The notes under the pieces are model-generated. The model searched no databases. It saw only the letters and a program-made list of their open reading frames with translations, and was not told the origin of the DNA. A stretch of DNA of 64,000 nucleotides from Rubrobacter marinus (GTDB taxonomy: Bacteria > Actinomycetota > Rubrobacteria > Rubrobacterales > Rubrobacteraceae): NCBI RefSeq assembly GCF_011492965.1, contig NZ_CP045121.1, positions 806,001-870,000 of the forward strand, written 5' to 3'. Shown piece by piece: positions 60,086 through 64,000 of the stretch (positions within the stretch are counted from its first letter, which is position 1; each line of letters starts with the position of its first letter). The translations under genes and the position numbers were made by a program.

Positions 60086-60864
60086 GCGACGACTCCTTCC
60101 GAGATCAAAGTTCCTATGGGCTCCCCGGCTACAGCGCCCGCGAGCGTGCCCTGTCTGTTGCCGTTGACGATCCTGGCCTCGACGCCCCCGCGCGCGGCCT
60201 CGGCCGCCGCCCGGAGCTTCGGGACCATCCCCCCGACCGCGAGCCCCTTCTCGACGTACCCCTCGCACTCCTCGGGGGCGAGCGCGGGGACGGCCTCCCC
60301 GTCGGCGAGCAGCCCGTCCACGTCCGTCAGAAAGAACAGGTGCCCCGCCCCGAGGCCCACGGCGAGCGCCGCCGCGGCCGAGTCGGCGTTGACGTTGTAG
60401 GCCCCCTCGGGCCCGAGCCCGACCGGAGCTACCACCGGCACGAACCCCCCGGCCCACATCGCCTCCACGAGGCTCCCGTCGACCTTTGTTACGCTCCCGA
60501 CGCGCCCGAGGTTCGGGATGGGCGCGACGCGCAAGGTCGGGCCGTCGGTCCCCGAGATGCCGGCCGCCGGCACCCCGAGGGCGTAGAGTTCGCGGACGAG
60601 CCCCTTGTTGACCTCGCCCGCGAAGACCATCTCCGCGACGGCCATCGCCCTCTCGTCCGTCACCCTGAGGCCCTCGCGAAACTCCGTCGGGATGCCGAGG
60701 GCGTCGAGCATCCGGGTGAGCTGCTTGCCGCCGCCGTGCACGAGCGCGACGGGGACGCCGCCCGTGAGCAGGCCCGGCAGGTCCTCGAGCGCCCCCCCCG
60801 CCAGCGCTCCGCCCCCGATCTTGACGACGACCGGCCTCGTCGAGGGCTTCATCGCCGCGCTCAC
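60082..60864 (-). CDS. argB: Acetylglutamate kinase
   Basis: GTG 60864 overlaps the argJ stop (GTGA); ATG 60852 is an alternative start in the same frame. The protein has VVVKIGGGALAG at the N-terminus, PVALVHGGGKQLTRMLDALG, RVTDERAMAVAEMVFAGEVN, YNVNADSAAAALAVGLGAGH and FFLTDVDGLLADGEAVPALA, all typical of ArgB. It phosphorylates N-acetylglutamate. The arginine-feedback N-terminal helix seen in some ArgB proteins is absent, so feedback may be weak. Confidence 0.95.
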   Translation of the reverse strand: MSAAMKPSTRPVVVKIGGGALAGGALEDLPGLLTGGVPVALVHGGGKQLTRMLDALGIPTEFREGLRVTDERAMAVAEMVFAGEVNKGLVRELYALGVPAAGISGTDGPTLRVAPIPNLGRVGSVTKVDGSLVEAMWAGGFVPVVAPVGLGPEGAYNVNADSAAAALAVGLGAGHLFFLTDVDGLLADGEAVPALAPEECEGYVEKGLAVGGMVPKLRAAAEAARGGVEARIVNGNRQGTLAGAVAGEPIGTLISEGVVA

Positions 60865-62093
60865 GAGCGGTAACTTCCGTTGATCTTGACGTACTCGTAC
60901 GTCAGGTCGCAGCCCCAGGCCTCCGCCGAGGCTTCCCCCTCCGACATCCGCGCCGTGATGGTGATCTCGTCGGCGGCGAGGGCGGCGTTCGCCTCCGCCG
61001 CGTCGTGCGGGGCGGGGGCCCCGCCCCCAAAGACCTTCACCGGACCGAAGAAGAGCTCGACCCCGTCCGGGTCGAAGCCCTCGCCGGAGTAGCCCATCGC
61101 CGTGAGGACCCGCCCCCAGTTCGCGTCCTCGCCGTGGGCCGCCGCCTTGACGAGGCTGCTCCCGACGACCGATCTGGCGAGCCTCGCCGCCGACTCCTCG
61201 CTCCTCGCCCCCTCGACGACGACCTCGACGAGCTTCGTCGCGCCCTCGCCGTCGCGCGCGATCTCCTTCGCCAGCTCCCGCATCACCCGTTCGAGGGCCG
61301 CCGCGAACGCCTCGTAGCCCGGGGAGTCCCGCGTGATCTTCTCGTTGCCGGCGGCGCCGTTGGCGAGGAGGAGGACCATGTCGTTGGGGGAGGTGTCGCC
61401 GTCCACGGTGACGCGGTTGAAGGTCCGCTCCGTGGCCCGGCTCAGGACCTCCCGGAGGCACCCCTCCTCGACCGCCGCGTCGGTGGTGACGAAGGCGAGC
61501 ATGGTCGCCATGTTCGGGTGGATCATGCCGCTCCCCTTGGCCGTCCCCCCGACGGTAACCGTCGCCCCGCCGACCTCGGCCGTCGCCGCGGCCTCCTTGG
61601 TGCGCGTGTCGGTCGTCAGTATGGCCTCGGCGAACGCCTTACCGTCCGGGCCCAGGTCCGCGGCGGCGCTCTTGATCCCGGCCTCGATGCGGTCCATGGG
61701 CAAGTGCTCCCCGATGACCCCGGTCGAGGCTACCGCCACTTCGTCCGCCCCGATCCCGAGCTCCCTCGCGGCGAGCGCCTGCATCCGGCGCGCGTCCTCC
61801 AAACCCCTCCGGCCCGTCGCCGCGTTGGCGATGCCGCTGTTCGCGACGACCGCCCGCACGACACCTCCGCCCTCGACGGCCTCCCGCGTCACGAGCAGCG
61901 GGGCCGCCTTCAAGACGTTCGTGGTGCACACGAAAGCCGCCGTGCCGCCCGCCGTCTCGGAGAACAGGAGGCCGAGATCCCGCCTCCCCTCGTACCGCGC
62001 CCCGCATGCGACCCCCGCCGCCACGAACCCCTTCGCCGCGGCGGCCCCGCCCTCCACGGCGCTTATTCCGATTTCTGTATTTTTATTCATCAT
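60861..62093 (-). CDS. argJ: Bifunctional ornithine acetyltransferase / N-acetylglutamate synthase
   Basis: The 410-residue protein has the self-cleavage site in KGSGMIHPNMATMLAFVTTD (Thr nucleophile in ATM), NSGIANAATGRRGLEDARRM, STGVIGEHLPMDRIEAGI, FNRVTVDGDTSPNDMVLLLA and AAHGEDANWGRVLTAMGYSG. It recycles the acetyl group from acetylornithine to glutamate. The first codons are A/T-rich (AAT AAA AAT ACA GAA), unlike the rest, because an ArgR-box-like site overlaps them. The promoter leaves almost no leader and no ribosome site is visible, so translation may be leaderless from ATG 62093 or 62090. Confidence 0.94.
   Translation of the reverse strand: MMNKNTEIGISAVEGGAAAAKGFVAAGVACGARYEGRRDLGLLFSETAGGTAAFVCTTNVLKAAPLLVTREAVEGGGVVRAVVANSGIANAATGRRGLEDARRMQALAARELGIGADEVAVASTGVIGEHLPMDRIEAGIKSAAADLGPDGKAFAEAILTTDTRTKEAAATAEVGGATVTVGGTAKGSGMIHPNMATMLAFVTTDAAVEEGCLREVLSRATERTFNRVTVDGDTSPNDMVLLLANGAAGNEKITRDSPGYEAFAAALERVMRELAKEIARDGEGATKLVEVVVEGARSEESAARLARSVVGSSLVKAAAHGEDANWGRVLTAMGYSGEGFDPDGVELFFGPVKVFGGGAPAPHDAAEANAALAADEITITARMSEGEASAEAWGCDLTYEYVKINGSYRS
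62076..62089. promoter_or_regulatory. ARG-box-like operator inside the argJ start
   Basis: TGTATTTTTATTCA resembles the ArgR consensus palindrome TGAATAATTATTCA. It covers the first codons of argJ, just downstream of the predicted start of transcription. Confidence 0.6.
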
Positions 62094-62101
62094 CGGACAG
62101 C

Positions 62102-62130
62102 ATTGTCGCAGGCGCGCACGAGGGGGTCAA
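62102..62130 (-). promoter_or_regulatory. argJ promoter
   Basis: Read leftward: TTGACC (62130-62125), 17 bp, GACAAT (62107-62102). Start of transcription would be near 62,095, at or within two bases of the argJ start codon. Confidence 0.6.
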
Positions 62131-62133
62131 GCG

Positions 62134-62162
62134 TTTTATGCAGAAACTTGAATAAATATCCG
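62134..62162. promoter_or_regulatory. Second ARG-box-like region before argC
   Basis: TTTTATGCAGAAAC and TTGAATAAATATCC lie side by side, each with a half-site like ATGCA or TGAAT. The A/T-rich block is exceptional for the window. It lies just upstream of argC. Confidence 0.45.
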
Positions 62163-62174
62163 AGGGGTGATGTA

Positions 62175-63215
62175 ATGGCGCGCATGGGCTTGAAGGTAGC
62201 GGTTTACGGTGGCAGCGGGTACACGGGCGGGGAGCTTCTGAGGCTCCTCTCGGGGCACCCGGAGGTCGGTGGGATAGAGGTATCTTCGCGCCAGCACGCG
62301 GGGAAGGTCGTGGGGGACGTCTACCCCGAGCTCGCGGTGCGCGAGACGTTCGTGGAGGCGGGTGAGATCGACGGCTCCTCGCTGGACGTGGCGTTCGTCG
62401 CCTACCCGCACATGGAGAGCGCGGGGCTGGTGAAGGAGTTGCTCGCGGCCGGGACGAGGCTCGTCGTGGACCTTTCGGCGGACTTCCGGCTGCCGGACGT
62501 GGCGATGTACGAGGAGTGGTACGGGCCGCACCCCGCGCCGGAGCTCCTAGAGGAGGCCCACTACGGGCTGCCGGAGGTCTTCGGGTCGCCGGAGGGCGGG
62601 CGGCTCGTGGCGAACCCGGGATGTTACCCGACGGCGGCGATCCTCGCCCTCGCGCCGGTGGTGAAGCGGATCGCGGTCTCCTCCGTCTCCGTGAACGCCC
62701 TCTCCGGGGTGAGCGGGGCCGGGGCGAAGCCGACGCAGAAGTCGCACTTCGTGAGCGCGAACGAGAACGTCTCGCCGTACGGGGTCAGCGGCGGGGCGCC
62801 GCGCCACCGCCACACCCCGGAGATAGAGACCATGCTCAGGCGCTTCGCGCCGGGGACGCCGAACGTCACGTTCGTGCCGCACCTGCTGCCCATCTCGCGC
62901 GGGGAGCTCGAGACGATCTACGTGGACCTCCCGGAGGGGGCGGAGCTGCCCGGGGCCGGGGACGTCCTCGGGTGGTTCGCGGAGGACTACGACGGCTGGG
63001 CGTTCGTCGAGGGGCGCCCGGAGGTGCCACAGATCTCGCACGTCGTCGGGACGAACCGGGCGCGGCTCTCCGTGGCGGTGGACGAGAGGGCCGGGAGGCT
63101 AGTGCTCTTCTCGGCGCTGGACAACCTCTTGAAGGGGGCGTCTGGGGCGGCCGTCCAGAACATGAACCTGGCCCTCGGGTACGCGGAGACGGCCGGGCTG
63201 GAGTACCTGAGATAG
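62175..63215 (+). CDS. argC: N-acetyl-gamma-glutamyl-phosphate reductase
   Basis: ATG 62175 has GAGGGG seven bases upstream. The 346-residue protein has the NADP fold KVAVYGGSGYTGGELLRLLS, catalytic Cys in LVANPGCYPTAAILALAPVV, SGVSGAGAKPTQKSHFVSAN, HRHTPEIE and FVPHLLPISRGELETIYVDL. It reduces acetylglutamyl phosphate to the semialdehyde. It is divergent from argJ, with ARG-box-like sites between, and is followed 14 bases later by argR. Confidence 0.96.
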   Translation: MARMGLKVAVYGGSGYTGGELLRLLSGHPEVGGIEVSSRQHAGKVVGDVYPELAVRETFVEAGEIDGSSLDVAFVAYPHMESAGLVKELLAAGTRLVVDLSADFRLPDVAMYEEWYGPHPAPELLEEAHYGLPEVFGSPEGGRLVANPGCYPTAAILALAPVVKRIAVSSVSVNALSGVSGAGAKPTQKSHFVSANENVSPYGVSGGAPRHRHTPEIETMLRRFAPGTPNVTFVPHLLPISRGELETIYVDLPEGAELPGAGDVLGWFAEDYDGWAFVEGRPEVPQISHVVGTNRARLSVAVDERAGRLVLFSALDNLLKGASGAAVQNMNLALGYAETAGLEYLR

Positions 63216-63229
63216 CCGTGGAGGGCGAG

Positions 63230-63709
63230 ATGGGAAAGACGCAAGAAGGGGTAGACAAGGGCACCCGCCAGAACCTCATCCTCAGGCTCATCTCCGAGCA
63301 GCCTCTAGGGACCCAGGGGGACGTCGTCGAGGCGCTCGCGGGGGTCGGGGTGGAGGTCGCGCAGGGCACGGTGAGCCGCGACCTCGCCGAGCTCGGGGTC
63401 TTGAAGGTCGGCGGCCGCTACCTCGCGCTCCCCCACGAGTCGAACATGGCCGGCATCGAGGTGCTGCCGAGCTTCGTGCTGCGCGTGACCGCCGCCCAGA
63501 ACACCGTCGTCGTCCACACCCGCGACGGGACCGCGGGCGCAGTCGCGAACGTCCTGGATCGGGTGAAGGGGCTCAAGATCGTGGGTACCGTCGCGGGCCT
63601 CGACACGGTCTTCGCGGTCTCGCCCGACAACGCGGCGGCCGAGGAGGTCGCCGGCCTGATCGCCGACGTCTGCCGCGCTCGTACCCGCCCCGCGGGCACC
63701 ATCGAGTAG
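63230..63709 (+). CDS. argR: Arginine repressor
   Basis: ATG 63230 (or GTG 63218) gives about 159 residues. The winged-helix N-terminus has ILRLISEQPLGTQGDVVEAL and VAQGTVSRDLAELGVLKV, with the SRDL recognition helix. The C-terminal hexamer and arginine domain has VHTRDGTAGAVANVLDR, VGTVAGLDTVFAV and the last helix. It senses arginine and represses arg genes; likely targets are the A/T-rich sites between argJ and argC. It is co-transcribed with argC. Confidence 0.95.
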   Translation: MGKTQEGVDKGTRQNLILRLISEQPLGTQGDVVEALAGVGVEVAQGTVSRDLAELGVLKVGGRYLALPHESNMAGIEVLPSFVLRVTAAQNTVVVHTRDGTAGAVANVLDRVKGLKIVGTVAGLDTVFAVSPDNAAAEEVAGLIADVCRARTRPAGTIE

Positions 63710-63745
63710 TTGGTCGGAGCGAGCGGAACAGCGGCGCCCTGCCGC

Positions 63746-64000
63746 GTGAGGCCCGGTAACCCCGAAGACCTGGGGTTTCTGCGCGAGATGCTCTACGAGG
63801 CCTCCGGCCACAGCGACATCTCGGACCCCGCCATCTCCCTCTACCTCGAAGGCTGGGGACGGCCCGGAGACGCCGCCGTGGTCGCCCTCGACCCCGAGAG
63901 CGGCCGGAGGATAGGGGCCGCCTGGTACCGTCTGATGACCCCGGAGAGACCCGGATACGGCTTCGTCGACGCCTCGACGCCGGAGATAGCGATGGGGGTG
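63746..64000 (+). CDS. GNAT acetyltransferase, N-terminal part
   Basis: From GTG 63746 the frame stays open to the window end (85 codons). MRPGNPEDLGFLREMLYEAS and RRIGAAWYRLMTPERPGYGF match the beta1-alpha1 and beta3-beta4 parts of GNAT acetyltransferases. No ribosome site is visible; an in-frame TTG at 63710 directly after argR is an alternative start. The acetyl-CoA site lies beyond the window. Substrate unknown. Confidence 0.65.
   Translation, partial: MRPGNPEDLGFLREMLYEASGHSDISDPAISLYLEGWGRPGDAAVVALDPESGRRIGAAWYRLMTPERPGYGFVDASTPEIAMGV

Noticed and set aside
57878..60457. Apparent ArgD-ArgF fusion protein in one open frame
   Set aside because: One missing base at CCCCC 58917-58921 explains it. 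Restoring it gives a natural ArgD end and stop at 58842, just before a TTG with a ribosome site for argF.
1..64000. CRISPR arrays, rRNA genes, complete insertion sequences
   Set aside because: No regularly spaced repeats, no rRNA-like blocks, and only one transposase fragment without terminal repeats were seen.

Overview
The window is about 70% G+C, with tightly packed genes on both strands, many TTG and GTG starts, and strong GGAGG ribosome sites. Gene content and codon use look like a Rubrobacter-type deep-branching actinobacterium. That assignment is inference from gene content; no rRNA or marker gene is present.

Layout. 1-10,630 is a phosphate-scavenging block: a PhoX-type phosphatase (partial), a phytase-like esterase, a 5'-nucleotidase, a glycerophosphodiester phosphodiesterase, a PIG-V-like mannosyltransferase, TrpB2 and a PhoD phosphatase. 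Five of these genes share one promoter design: three or four hexamers repeated every 11 bp, then 20-21 bp to a -10 hexamer. This reads as a local Pho regulon. 10,800-21,000 carries oxidative-stress and signalling genes (CoA-disulfide reductase-like enzyme, superoxide dismutase, a LOV-PAS-GAF-PP2C photoreceptor-type phosphatase), an MFS permease, an amidase, a CPBP protease and a metallo-beta-lactamase-fold hydrolase. 21,216-29,287 is a six-gene catabolic run (alanine dehydrogenase, pyruvate-type aminotransferase, permease, agmatinase, aldehyde dehydrogenase, GABA aminotransferase) that can be read as agmatine/putrescine/GABA to succinate with alanine recycled to pyruvate.

29,900-32,300 is an accessory patch: a small-protein operon (HicB-like, KGG-type basic protein, zinc ribbon), a DUF5343 protein, a tRNA-like sequence, a transposase fragment and repeated short motifs. 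34,514-36,600 is a second lower-G+C insert with a solitary ATPase-TOPRIM (OLD-like) protein, probably for defence. 36,609-41,013 is a four-gene cluster (PLP decarboxylase, adenylating ligase, acyl carrier protein, double-GNAT protein) suggesting carrier-tethered amino-acid decarboxylation. 41,342-46,018 is cell-wall related (VanW protein, class-A beta-lactamase-fold protein, MurJ flippase); a second VanW protein lies at 32,747. 46,059-57,600 is mixed housekeeping: C39-like peptidase, pyrophosphatase, a lipoprotein sortase, aldo-keto reductase, xylulokinase, LOG protein, ACT-malic enzyme, cold-shock protein with a leader ORF, fatty-acid desaturase, iron alcohol dehydrogenase and a VapBC pair. 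57,878-63,709 is an arginine regulon: argF, argD, argB, argJ divergent from argC, argR.

Sequence quality. Seventeen reading-frame breaks in six genes are all of one kind: each is repaired by adding one G or C, in nearly every case to a run of three to six identical bases. They are better explained by undercalled homopolymers than by decay. One of them creates an apparent ArgD-ArgF fusion that should be disbelieved. No CRISPR array, rRNA or complete insertion sequence was seen.
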